Positions 1 through 6,038 are shown, numbered from the stretch's first letter. The stretch is 9,985 nt of DNA from Clostridiales bacterium (GCA_003518755.1 DOYA01000035.1:1-9985); one strand, 5' to 3'. Notes: a model not told the origin generated them from the sequence alone. Numbers and translations: made by a program.

Positions 1-782
1 TTTTCATCTGAAGCTGGAATATTTGCATTTGCAACTTGAATATTTTCAGCTTCATTTTTGTCAGATTTTGTAACATTAGTTTTTTGAACTTCTGTAGTTG
101 CAACATTTTCCACATTAACATTTTGTACTTCTTGAGTATCTACAACATTTTCTATTTCTTCTGGAGCTGGTATTAATTTAAGTGCATCTGATACTTCTAT
201 TCCAATATAACTTAATGCTCTTGAGCTATCTTCTAGTCTTTCCATATCAATTTCAATATAAAGATTAGATTCTAAGTTTGTTACTTTTGCATTTAAAATC
301 TTCATTGCATCTTGATATCTTTGAGAAGTTTTTCCTTTACATCTACCAACTACTCCTAAATTTTCAATAATATCCTCTGAAAATTTAGAAGATGCAGCTT
401 CGACCTTGTCTTTCCATCCTTCTTCTTTGCTGTTTACAGCATTTATCAAATCAGTCAATTCTCCTGCAAGTATAATGTTTTGTTCTCTTTGTTTAATTAA
501 ATTTTCAACTTTTTTAGTATTTTCCTCAAATTGTTTAATAGATGTTTCAACTAAACTATAAGCAGCATTGTAAACACTACTTGGAAAATTCTTCTTTTTT
601 GGATATTCTATTATATATGACTTTACAGATTCAATTAAATCTTTAAAATATGTATCTTCTTCTAATTGAATAATCTGTTTTTTATTATTTGGATTTATTA
701 ATTTTTGAATTTTATCTATATTTGATATTATTTTTTCCTCTGTGATAACCATTCTCACATTTACTATGCCAGATCTAGACAT
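1..782 (-). CDS. Unrecognised helical protein, 3' end beyond window edge
   Basis: The frame is open from an ATG at 782 to the window edge, giving 260 codons with no stop. AAAGGAGGT at 791-799 lies 8 nt before the ATG, and a good promoter sits upstream, so the start is well supported. The protein begins MSRSGIVNVRMVITEEK. Residues 15-200 are rich in Lys, Glu, Ile and Leu and look alpha-helical, with coiled-coil-like stretches around 75-105 (SIKQFEENTKKVENLIKQRE). There is no signal peptide or membrane segment, so it is probably cytoplasmic. After a PAPEE break near residue 205 the composition changes to a Val/Asn/Thr/Glu-rich low-complexity stretch with degenerate EVQNVNVENV-like repeats, which looks like a linker to a further domain off the window. 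I do not recognise the family. The gene is surely real; its function is unknown. Confidence 0.85.
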   Translation of the reverse strand, partial: MSRSGIVNVRMVITEEKIISNIDKIQKLINPNNKKQIIQLEEDTYFKDLIESVKSYIIEYPKKKNFPSSVYNAAYSLVETSIKQFEENTKKVENLIKQREQNIILAGELTDLINAVNSKEEGWKDKVEAASSKFSEDIIENLGVVGRCKGKTSQRYQDAMKILNAKVTNLESNLYIEIDMERLEDSSRALSYIGIEVSDALKLIPAPEEIENVVDTQEVQNVNVENVATTEVQKTNVTKSDKNEAENIQVANANIPASDE

Positions 783-836
783 GTAAATATACCTCCTTTG
801 TTAATATTAAAAAGATTTTTTACATAAATCATTTTT

Positions 837-865
837 ATTATACACCAAGCCACAAAAAACTACAA
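837..865 (-). promoter_or_regulatory. Sigma-A-type promoter of the left-edge gene
   Basis: Read on the minus strand, -35 is TTGTAG (860-865), the spacer is 17 nt, and -10 is a perfect TATAAT (837-842). Transcription should start near 830, leaving about 48 nt of leader before the ATG at 782. Confidence 0.7.
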
Positions 866-888
866 GAAAAAACATGTGATTTTTTCTT
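864..888 (-). terminator. A/T hairpin after the acyl-CoA ligase, weak terminator candidate
   Basis: Nine-base arms AAGAAAAAA (864-872) and TTTTTTCTT (880-888) are perfectly complementary around a 7-nt loop. The stem has a single G-C pair, and the downstream minus-strand sequence is only moderately T-rich, so termination would be weak. It lies about 50 nt after the ligase stop codon and touches the -35 box of the next gene. Confidence 0.3.
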
Positions 889-925
889 TACATTTTTGTT
901 ACATGAATGTTACAAAAATATTACA
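888..925. repeat. Four TTACA boxes at an exact 11-nt period
   Basis: TTACA occurs at 888, 899, 910 and 921, each exactly 11 nt apart (TGTAA on the minus strand). The bases between are A/T-rich and not conserved. The array is 22 nt upstream of the -35 box of the left-edge gene, about -58 to -95 from its predicted start site. It is therefore placed, and helically phased, like an activator binding site. Direct repeats at 11-nt spacing are typical of OmpR/PhoB-class response regulators; the Bacillus PhoP box is a set of TTAACA-like hexamers with about 5-nt gaps. The regulator here is inferred, not shown. Confidence 0.6.
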
Positions 926-934
926 TCTAATTAA

Positions 935-2659
935 TTATATTATTGCTTGATTAGATATTATTTTTTCCATCTCTATATTTCTTTTTATTTTTAAGGTTGT
1001 TGTCTTTACAAGTTCTTCTTCCGTAAGGATTAAACTCTTTACATATTTATATTTAGGTAAAGTTTTGTTAACCTCTTTTACCCAATTCCAAATTTTTTCT
1101 TTAATTTGGTCTTCTGTAATATCTCCAAATTTATTTTGAATATATTCTTTGTCATATACAACTTTTACCCCAATTTTAACATCATCATCATCATCTGGCA
1201 TTCCATAGACCATAGACTCCTTGATTAAATCTGATCTGTCAATTAAAGCTTCAATTTCTTCTGGATAAACATTTTTTCCATTTTTTAATACTATTACAAA
1301 TTTTTTTCTTCCAGAAATAAATATATATCCATCTTTATCAATTTTAGCTAAATCTCCAGTGTGGAACCATCCGTCTTTATCAAAAACTTCTTCATTAGCT
1401 TCTTCATTTTCGTAATATCCAAGCATAATTGAGTCTCCTTTTGCAAGTAGTTCTCCTACTCCTTTTTCATCAGGATTATCAATTTTAACCTCTACACTTG
1501 GCATTTTCTTTCCAATAGATCCTATTCTTTTTTGTTTTGTAAGTTCTGCAGCTATTACTGGCGAAGTTTCTGTTAATCCATATCCTTGTAAAACATTGAA
1601 TCCCAAATCCCAAAATCCTTTTTCTTTTTCAATTGAAAATGGTGCTCCACCAACAACTATTATTCTAAGATATCCTCCTAAACTTTGATAAATCTCTTTA
1701 AAAAATTTCTTTTTAACATCAATTCCTACTTTTAAAAGAGCATTACTTAATGTTATTCCTTTTTTTACAAAAGACATTTTTCCTTTTTCTTCAATTGCTT
1801 TCATTATTTTATCATACATCTTTTCAATTAAAGCTGGAACACTTATCATAGCAGTAATTTTAAATTCTTTTAATTCTGATGCTATGTGTCTCACTCCTTT
1901 TGAAAAAACTATAGTACTACCAACTGAAATAGGATATAGAAAACCAACTGTACATTCAAATGTATGATGTAATGGTAAAAATGAAAGAAATGTATCTGTT
2001 TCATTAATCTCAAAGCATTTTCCTATATCTAAAATATTCGTACATAGATTTTTATGAGAAAGCATTACTGATTTTGATTTACTTGTAGTTCCAGAAGTAA
2101 ATAACATTATATTCATTTCTTCATTATTAATCTCTGCATTTACGAATTCTTTATTCCCTTGCTCTAATAATTCTTTTCCTTTTTGTATTATCTCTTTTTG
2201 TGAGAATTTATTAAAATCATTTTTTTCTAAATCCATAGAAATAAAATATTTTAATTTTGATTTTCCATTTTTTTGTATAGTCTGCATAAATTCATTATAT
2301 TTTGAAGAATAGAAAATGGCTTCTGCTTCTGATCTAATTATAAGGCTTTCTATTTCATCTATCTGTAATGCTTTGTCCAAAGGAACTACTACTCCTGTTC
2401 CGCAACATACTGCTAAATAAGCTACTTCCCATTCATATCTATTTTCTGAAATAATAGCTATTCTTTTTCCTTTTAATCCCATTTCTATCATTGCGGTTCC
2501 TAAAGATTCTATGTCATTTACAAATTCGTTATAACTAATTTTTTTTGAAGATTCGATTGTATCTCCACCAACATAAAATGCCGTTTTATTTCCATATTTT
2601 TCTCTTGTATTATTAATCATATTTTTTAAATTATTAAAACTATTTGTTTTATTGTTCAT
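935..2659 (-). CDS. Long-chain acyl-CoA synthetase-like AMP-forming ligase
   Basis: A complete 574-residue member of the ANL adenylating enzymes, which activate a carboxylic acid to an acyl-AMP and then a thioester. Motifs are in order: the phosphate-binding loop FTSGTTSKSKSV (187-198) followed by MLSHKN; HHTFE (231-235); GYGLTETSP (359-367); TGDLAKIDKDGY (434-445); GRKKF with NGKNVYPEEIE (450-470); and the C-terminal TTLKIKRN, whose Lys557 matches the adenylation lysine. The overall pattern fits long-chain fatty acid-CoA ligases, so a fatty acid is the likely substrate, though the motifs do not fix chain length. The phosphate loop has Ser where many relatives have Gly or Pro. No signal peptide is seen, so it is probably cytosolic or peripheral. 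AGGAAAGG (2671-2678) precedes the ATG by 11 nt. It is monocistronic and divergent from the envelope protein gene at 2857. Confidence 0.93.
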   Translation of the reverse strand: MNNKTNSFNNLKNMINNTREKYGNKTAFYVGGDTIESSKKISYNEFVNDIESLGTAMIEMGLKGKRIAIISENRYEWEVAYLAVCCGTGVVVPLDKALQIDEIESLIIRSEAEAIFYSSKYNEFMQTIQKNGKSKLKYFISMDLEKNDFNKFSQKEIIQKGKELLEQGNKEFVNAEINNEEMNIMLFTSGTTSKSKSVMLSHKNLCTNILDIGKCFEINETDTFLSFLPLHHTFECTVGFLYPISVGSTIVFSKGVRHIASELKEFKITAMISVPALIEKMYDKIMKAIEEKGKMSFVKKGITLSNALLKVGIDVKKKFFKEIYQSLGGYLRIIVVGGAPFSIEKEKGFWDLGFNVLQGYGLTETSPVIAAELTKQKRIGSIGKKMPSVEVKIDNPDEKGVGELLAKGDSIMLGYYENEEANEEVFDKDGWFHTGDLAKIDKDGYIFISGRKKFVIVLKNGKNVYPEEIEALIDRSDLIKESMVYGMPDDDDDVKIGVKVVYDKEYIQNKFGDITEDQIKEKIWNWVKEVNKTLPKYKYVKSLILTEEELVKTTTLKIKRNIEMEKIISNQAII

Positions 2660-2721
2660 ATTTTATTTTTCCTTTCCTAAAACATACACTAATTTGAATA
2701 TCTTTTTTATATTTCTTTATT

Positions 2722-2750
2722 ATTATATATATTTTCTTTTTTTTTTTCAA
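2722..2750 (-). promoter_or_regulatory. Promoter of the acyl-CoA ligase gene
   Basis: On the minus strand TTGAAA (2745-2750) and a perfect TATAAT (2722-2727) are 17 nt apart, with an A-rich spacer. The start site should be near 2715, giving a leader of about 55 nt. Confidence 0.75.
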
Positions 2751-2760
2751 GTATATACTT
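2749..2760. promoter_or_regulatory. Perfect 12-bp palindrome between divergent promoters
   Basis: AAGTATATACTT is a perfect dyad. It overlaps the last two bases of the ligase -35 box and lies 27 nt upstream of the -35 box of the divergent plus-strand promoter. The location suits an operator for the ligase gene or for both genes. I cannot match it to a named regulator, and an A/T palindrome of this length could arise by chance in such DNA. Confidence 0.3.
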
Positions 2761-2786
2761 TGAAATAATTTATTAGGTTGCTACAA

Positions 2787-2815
2787 TTGACTTTTTATAC
2801 TTTTTATGATATTAT
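2787..2815 (+). promoter_or_regulatory. Promoter of the first envelope protein gene
   Basis: TTGACT (2787-2792), a 17-nt spacer and TATTAT (2810-2815). Transcription from about 2822 excludes the upstream in-frame ATG at 2806, which lies inside the promoter. Confidence 0.8.
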
Positions 2816-2843
2816 ACATTTATCAAAATCAAATGAAAAATTT

Positions 2844-2850
2844 AGGAGGA
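2844..2850 (+). promoter_or_regulatory. Ribosome binding site that fixes the start at 2857
   Basis: AGGAGGA ends 6 nt before ATG 2857. The alternative in-frame ATGs at 2806 and 2833 have no Shine-Dalgarno sequence. Confidence 0.85.
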
Positions 2851-2856
2851 ATAAAA

Positions 2857-3321
2857 ATGTCAAAATTAGTAAAAATAGTATTATTATCAATCTTTGCAAT
2901 TATTGTTTCTTTTTCAATTTCTTATGGAATTGATTTAAATTTAACATCTAATGCTACAACATCTAACGCTACAAATAGCCAATCATCCAATGTAACAAAT
3001 AATCAAACATCTAATACTGCAAGGTCAAATGTTATAAATAATCAGAATAATAATGTAAATAATTCTACAGATTCAAATAATAATTCCACAGGTTCATCAA
3101 TGACCTTCCAATCTTCATCTGATGATAATTCTTTATTAGATAGTAATACTACTTCTCAAGTACCAAAATCTGCAACTAGTATAACAGGAGTACAGAATTC
3201 TCAAAATAGCGGAAATACAACTATTTCAAATATTATCAATATTGCTTTAATTGTAATAGGAGTTTTGTTAGTATTTTTTGCAATCGCAATTTTGATTAGA
3301 TTAGGAAATCATAATTCGTAG
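2857..3321 (+). CDS. Small Asn/Ser-rich envelope protein with C-terminal membrane anchor
   Basis: The mature start is ATG 2857 (154 residues), set by AGGAGGA at 2844-2850 and the promoter at 2787-2815. The N-terminus MSKLVKIVLLSIF and the hydrophobic run to about residue 24 form a signal peptide with a likely cleavage near SYG-ID. Residues 27-120 are low complexity, dominated by Asn, Ser and Thr, with internal repeats (TSNAT twice; SNVTNNQ and SNVINNQ). Residues 126-147 form one membrane helix followed by a short RLGNHNS tail. This predicts a type I protein whose disordered spacer lies outside the membrane. There is no LPXTG motif and no catalytic motif. It shares its architecture with the next gene but not obvious sequence, and has its own promoter and terminator. 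The family and function are not recognised. Confidence 0.85.
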   Translation: MSKLVKIVLLSIFAIIVSFSISYGIDLNLTSNATTSNATNSQSSNVTNNQTSNTARSNVINNQNNNVNNSTDSNNNSTGSSMTFQSSSDDNSLLDSNTTSQVPKSATSITGVQNSQNSGNTTISNIINIALIVIGVLLVFFAIAILIRLGNHNS

Positions 3322-3325
3322 AGTA

Positions 3326-3360
3326 TAAAAAAAGTAATAGTTTTGCTATTACTTTTTTTA
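3326..3360 (+). terminator. Strong intrinsic terminator
   Basis: A perfect 15-bp stem: the left arm 3326-3340 ends in AAAGTAATAG, the loop is TTTTG, and the right arm begins CTATTACTTT and runs into seven T. It starts 4 nt after the stop codon of the first envelope protein. The stem is A/T-flanked on both sides and could also work in the reverse direction. It separates the two envelope protein genes into independent transcripts. Confidence 0.9.
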
Positions 3361-3399
3361 ATTTTTTCATCGTATATTTTTTCTAAAAAAGAACAATAA

Positions 3400-3423
3400 T
3401 ATAATTAAGTTTAATTATAAACT
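3400..3423 (+). promoter_or_regulatory. Probable -10 box and small dyad before the second envelope gene
   Basis: A perfect TATAAT lies at 3400-3405, but at 16-18 nt upstream only T-rich sequence is found, so the -35 is poor. Just downstream, over the expected start site, AGTTTA and TAAACT (3408-3413 and 3418-3423) form a 6-bp dyad with a 4-nt centre. A promoter is needed here because the preceding terminator is strong. A weak -35 plus a dyad would fit regulated expression, but that is inference. Confidence 0.45.
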
Positions 3424-3447
3424 AATATTTTTAGGAGGAATAATAAA

Positions 3448-3990
3448 ATGATGAAAAAAACTATATTAACTACATTATTAACTATATCATTTATATTTTT
3501 AATGACTTGTTCTTTTGCAACTGACTCTAATATGATGCAAAATGCTACAAATACTGTTAGAAATATGGTGGGTGGAGCAGAAAATGCAATGGAGGATGCT
3601 GCAGGCGCTGTTTCAAATACATCTAAAAACATAACTGGAGATATGCAAGAAGGTCTTAATAATATGATGGACAACAATGGCCAAAATAATACTGATACTA
3701 ATAACGACAATAGTGGTGATGACAGAAATACTACAACAGGTGCTTCAACAGATAATAATGATAATAATAGAAATGGTGAAAATTATGGAAACAATGGCGA
3801 TAATTCTAGAGATTATACTGCCCAAAGAACTGCAACTCAAACAGATGGAACTCTTGCCGGAATGAATTCAACAACTTGGATATGGCTAATAATGGCAGTT
3901 CTTGCAATTGCAATAATTGCTCTTGTTTATTATTATTCAGTTGGAATGACAACTAATAATAGAAATAATTATCATAATGATGATGAGTAA
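3448..3990 (+). CDS. Asn/Asp-rich envelope protein with signal peptide and C-terminal anchor
   Basis: 180 residues. AGGAGGA (3433-3439) is 8 nt before the first of two adjacent ATGs, so the first was chosen. The N-terminus MMKKTILTTLL with a hydrophobic core is a signal peptide; SFA-TD near residue 24 suits signal peptidase I. The nearby LMTC is a poor lipobox because Thr precedes Cys. Residues 28-75 look amphipathic helical (NTVRNMVGGAENAMEDAAGA), unlike the first envelope protein. Residues 75-130 are Asn/Asp/Gly/Thr-rich and disordered. Residues 142-164 (from TTWIWLIMAVLAI) form a membrane helix, followed by an Asn-rich tail ending HNDDE. The prediction is a surface-exposed type I membrane protein. 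No enzyme motif or known family is recognised. The shared plan with its neighbour suggests related roles at the cell surface. Confidence 0.85.
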   Translation: MMKKTILTTLLTISFIFLMTCSFATDSNMMQNATNTVRNMVGGAENAMEDAAGAVSNTSKNITGDMQEGLNNMMDNNGQNNTDTNNDNSGDDRNTTTGASTDNNDNNRNGENYGNNGDNSRDYTAQRTATQTDGTLAGMNSTTWIWLIMAVLAIAIIALVYYYSVGMTTNNRNNYHNDDE

Positions 3991-3996
3991 TTAGTA

Positions 3997-4071
3997 GAAA
4001 TAGTAAGTGAGAAGTGGGATGTGAGATATGAGATATAAGATTTCCATCTCCCACTTCACACCTCTCCCCTC
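3997..4071. repeat. Degenerate heptamer array forming a purine/pyrimidine hairpin
   Basis: From 3997 to 4045 the sequence falls into seven 7-nt units of the form GAWRTNN (for example GAAGTGG, GATGTGA, GATATGA, GATATAA; one unit starts with T). From 4044 it changes to four units of the reverse-complement type NNAYYTC (CCATCTC, CCACTTC, ACACCTC and a deviant TCCCCTC). The halves fold: arms 4007-4019 and 4049-4061 pair at 12 of 13 positions around a 29-nt loop. No T-tract follows, so it is not a standard terminator. It fills the gap between the second envelope gene and the pseudouridine synthase gene. Confidence 0.65.
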
Positions 4072-4082
4072 TATTATATATT
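4055..4082 (+). promoter_or_regulatory. Possible promoter for the pseudouridine synthase
   Basis: TTCACA (4055-4060) and TATATT (4077-4082) are 16 nt apart and would start transcription near 4089. The -35 would lie within the heptamer array. Other A/T-rich -10-like boxes are nearby, so the assignment is uncertain. Confidence 0.3.
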
Positions 4083-4104
4083 TATAATTATAAAGGAACA
4101 AAAA

Positions 4105-4965
4105 ATGATTTTAAAATATAAAATAACTGAACCAAACCAAACAATTAATCAAATATTAAAATCCAAACTACATATTTCATCAAGACTTTTATATAAATTA
4201 ATAAATAAAAAATCCATTTATTTAAATGATAAGGTCTGTGACACCAGAAATGTGGCTAACATTGGGGATTATCTATCAGTAGATTTATCTTATGATGAAG
4301 ATAATTCAAATATAGTTTCAACAAAAATGGATTTGGATATTATATATGAAGATGAAGCAATACTTGTGTTAAATAAACCATCAGGTATTTCAACACATCC
4401 TTCAATACTTCATTTTGAAGATTCTCTTTCAAATGGAGTTAAATATTATTATGATTTGGTTGGACTACATAAAAAAGTAAGACCTGTAAATCGTCTTGAC
4501 TTACATACTTCTGGGCTTATTATTTTTGCTAAAAATGAATATATACAAGAATGTTTAATTAAACAAATGGAAAATAATTCTTTTAAAAAAGAATATCATG
4601 CAATAGTAATTGGACATTTAGAAAATAAAAAAGGCACAATAGACAAACCTATTGCACGAAAACAAAATAGTATAATTGAAAGATGTATTGATGAAAATGG
4701 AAAAAGAGCTGTTACGCATTATGAAGTAATAAAAGAATTTGAAAACTATTCTTTGGTTAAATGCATTTTAGAAACAGGCAGAACTCATCAAATAAGAGTA
4801 CACTTTGCATCTATCGGTAATCCACTTCTTGGTGATAGTTTATATGGAGAAAAATCAGATTTAGTTGATGGGCAAGCTCTGGCCTGTACTAGGCTTTCTT
4901 TTATACATCCTGTTAGTAAGAAAAATGTTGAATTTGAAATTAAGATACTTTTTGATTCATTTTAA
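4105..4965 (+). CDS. RluA-family RNA pseudouridine synthase
   Basis: A complete 286-residue protein that should isomerise specific uridines in rRNA or tRNA to pseudouridine. The N-terminal 65 residues resemble an S4-type RNA-binding module (LLYKLINKKSIYLNDKVCD, then a GDYLSVDL strand). The catalytic domain begins near NKPSGISTHPS (90-100). The active-site motif is NRLDLHTSGLIIFAKN (129-144), with Asp132 as the expected catalytic aspartate. GRTHQIRVHFASIGNP (225-240) and GDSLYG (243-248) are the other family signatures. It is closest in plan to the RluD/RluC type, but the target uridine cannot be told from sequence. Asn replaces the common His before RLD. AAGGA (4093-4097) precedes the ATG by 7 nt. 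No cotranscribed partner is seen; the next gene is convergent. Confidence 0.93.
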   Translation: MILKYKITEPNQTINQILKSKLHISSRLLYKLINKKSIYLNDKVCDTRNVANIGDYLSVDLSYDEDNSNIVSTKMDLDIIYEDEAILVLNKPSGISTHPSILHFEDSLSNGVKYYYDLVGLHKKVRPVNRLDLHTSGLIIFAKNEYIQECLIKQMENNSFKKEYHAIVIGHLENKKGTIDKPIARKQNSIIERCIDENGKRAVTHYEVIKEFENYSLVKCILETGRTHQIRVHFASIGNPLLGDSLYGEKSDLVDGQALACTRLSFIHPVSKKNVEFEIKILFDSF

Positions 4966-5005
4966 TTATTGTTAAATAAGATATATCCATAATTTATTTT
5001 TATGT

Positions 5006-5037
5006 AATATTTCGGGGCGATTAAAATCGCCCCTACA
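5006..5037. repeat. REP-like palindrome, copy 1
   Basis: The repeat reads AATATTTC, then arms GGGGCGAT and ATCGCCCC (5014-5021, 5026-5033) around TAAA, then TACA. It is a GC-rich island in A/T-rich DNA. Copy 2, at 6143-6173 in the same orientation, is identical except for one missing G. GC-rich palindromes of this type recur between genes in many bacterial genomes; membership of a named family is not established here. Confidence 0.8.
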
Positions 5038-5045
5038 ATTTTTTT
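5014..5045 (+). terminator. Probable terminator of the pseudouridine synthase transcript
   Basis: The 8-bp GC-rich stem of the palindrome is followed, after TACAA, by seven T (5039-5045). It sits about 50 nt after the stop codon at 4965 and between convergent genes. The five bases between stem and T-tract reduce confidence. Confidence 0.55.
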
Positions 5046-5061
5046 ATTTCTTATTACATAT

Positions 5062-5403
5062 TTAGGTGTTATTCTTTTTAATGAACAAGTTGTCAGGATT
5101 ATATTTTTCTCTAAGACTTTTTTCATATTCTATAAGGCTTTTTTTGTCTTGTTCAATAAGTTCTTTTCTTTTTTCTTTACTACACAAAAAATCTCTATAT
5201 ATTAATCCTAGTATTACTTTTGTATCTTTCAAAAGTTCTTGTTCTGTAATACTTTTTGTATAATCAATATTAGTCTCATAATCATTATCTCTATTCTGTT
5301 TTAACAAATTCACAAATTTTTTGGGTATTTTATCTTTTAACTCTGGTTCCATATGATTAATAATATCATAAACTTCAGTAAAAGCCGGTTTTAATTTATT
5401 CAC
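5062..5403 (-). CDS. Unrecognised small soluble protein, second gene of an operon
   Basis: 113 residues from a GTG start at 5403 whose last two bases belong to the TGA stop of the gene before it (GTGA overlap). GGAGGG (5415-5420) lies 11 nt upstream, so translation is probably coupled. The protein is highly charged and should be all-helical: KLKPAFTEVYDIINHMEPEL, then KIPKKFVNLLKQNRDN, ITEQELLKDTKVILGLIYRDF, and a long Lys/Glu-rich helix (CSKEKRKELIEQDKKSLIEY) from about residue 74. There is no membrane segment, signal peptide or catalytic motif. The clear segmentation into helices separated by short polar loops looks like a conserved folded domain rather than random sequence. I do not recognise the family. 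The tight coupling suggests it acts with the 199-residue protein. Confidence 0.85.
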   Translation of the reverse strand: MNKLKPAFTEVYDIINHMEPELKDKIPKKFVNLLKQNRDNDYETNIDYTKSITEQELLKDTKVILGLIYRDFLCSKEKRKELIEQDKKSLIEYEKSLREKYNPDNLFIKKNNT

Positions 5404-5999
5404 AATTGATTTTTCCCTCCATCCTTTTGGTTTTCACAAAGTAAAAAGCATTTCATTAATGCTTTTCCAAAATAGCTTCTCTCATGTGAAGGAGTTTCAT
5501 CGTATAATTTCTTTAAATCTTCTCCTGATACTGTAAATTCATCTCCAATATTCTTCAATAGAAACTGTGTACCTACATTAGATTTTAAAGCCTCTTTTAT
5601 ATTTTCTGGATCCTTTAATTTTTCAGAAACCAATGTTACATACAGATCATTTGCAGGACCTGTACCCAATGAACAAGGTTCTTTTATATATCCTAAAGCT
5701 ATTAAAACTGCCTCCTCACTATTTAAACTTGAAACTAGTTCATACATATTATCATAATATGTATCATCTCGTATTCCATGTACACTAGGAGCAGTATCAA
5801 ATGCATTTTTTATAATCTTATTAACTGTGATGATATCTTCTTGAGCTAATCTAGCTTTTACATCATCAGGAATAGTTTCAGGACGTCTACGCGTTCTATA
5901 CCATTCAGGATAATCACAACTAAGATTTGGTCTCATATTTAATTCTTGAAGAGTATACAAACTCAATGGTATTCTTTCATTACTATCATCGTCTAACAT
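5400..5999 (-). CDS. Unrecognised 199-residue soluble protein, first gene of an operon
   Basis: The frame extends to an ATG at 6029, but that codon has no ribosome binding site and lies only about 17 nt after the predicted start of transcription. ATG 5999 has AGGAGG (6007-6012) 7 nt upstream, so the product is 199 residues beginning MLDDDSNERIPLSLY. A basic patch YRTRRRP lies at 34-40, then helical segments, and a Gly-containing stretch ALGYIKEPCSLGTGPANDLY (101-120). The C-terminal part has SHERSYFGKALMKCFLLC. No signal peptide or membrane helix is present, and no catalytic or helix-turn-helix motif is evident. Hand-counted lines inside the gene reach 32-40% G+C against about 23% in a sampled dxs line, and CGT and CGA Arg codons appear, hinting at different ancestry. 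The family is not recognised. Confidence 0.85.
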   Translation of the reverse strand: MLDDDSNERIPLSLYTLQELNMRPNLSCDYPEWYRTRRRPETIPDDVKARLAQEDIITVNKIIKNAFDTAPSVHGIRDDTYYDNMYELVSSLNSEEAVLIALGYIKEPCSLGTGPANDLYVTLVSEKLKDPENIKEALKSNVGTQFLLKNIGDEFTVSGEDLKKLYDETPSHERSYFGKALMKCFLLCENQKDGGKNQL

Positions 6000-6006
6000 T
6001 ATTTTT

Positions 6007-6012
6007 CCTCCT
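6007..6012 (-). promoter_or_regulatory. Ribosome binding site that fixes the start at 5999
   Basis: AGGAGG on the minus strand, 7 nt before ATG 5999. The longer start at 6029 has none. Confidence 0.85.
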
Positions 6013-6038
6013 ATTACACTTATATACATAAAATTTAC

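Noticed and set aside
2806..2856. Longer N-terminus for the first envelope protein starting at 2806
   Set aside because: The ATG lies within the promoter spacer; the extension would place 17 residues before the signal peptide and has no ribosome binding site.
3526..3530. Lipoprotein signal (LMTC) in the second envelope protein
   Set aside because: Thr at the position before Cys is unusual for a lipobox, and SFA-TD three residues later is a good signal peptidase I site.
3411..3710. Reverse-strand reading frame of 99 codons opposite the second envelope gene
   Set aside because: It lies antisense to a gene with a clear signal peptide, ribosome binding site and anchor; its hydrophobic product is the mirror of a low-complexity Asn-rich region.
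3677..3865. Alternative plus-strand frame within the second envelope gene
   Set aside because: It has no ribosome binding site and a repetitive Ile/Met product explained by frame-shifted Asn/Asp codons.
5066..5263. Plus-strand frame opposite the 113-residue gene
   Set aside because: It lacks a ribosome binding site and promoter and its Ser/Phe/Leu-rich product is the antisense of Lys/Glu-rich helices.
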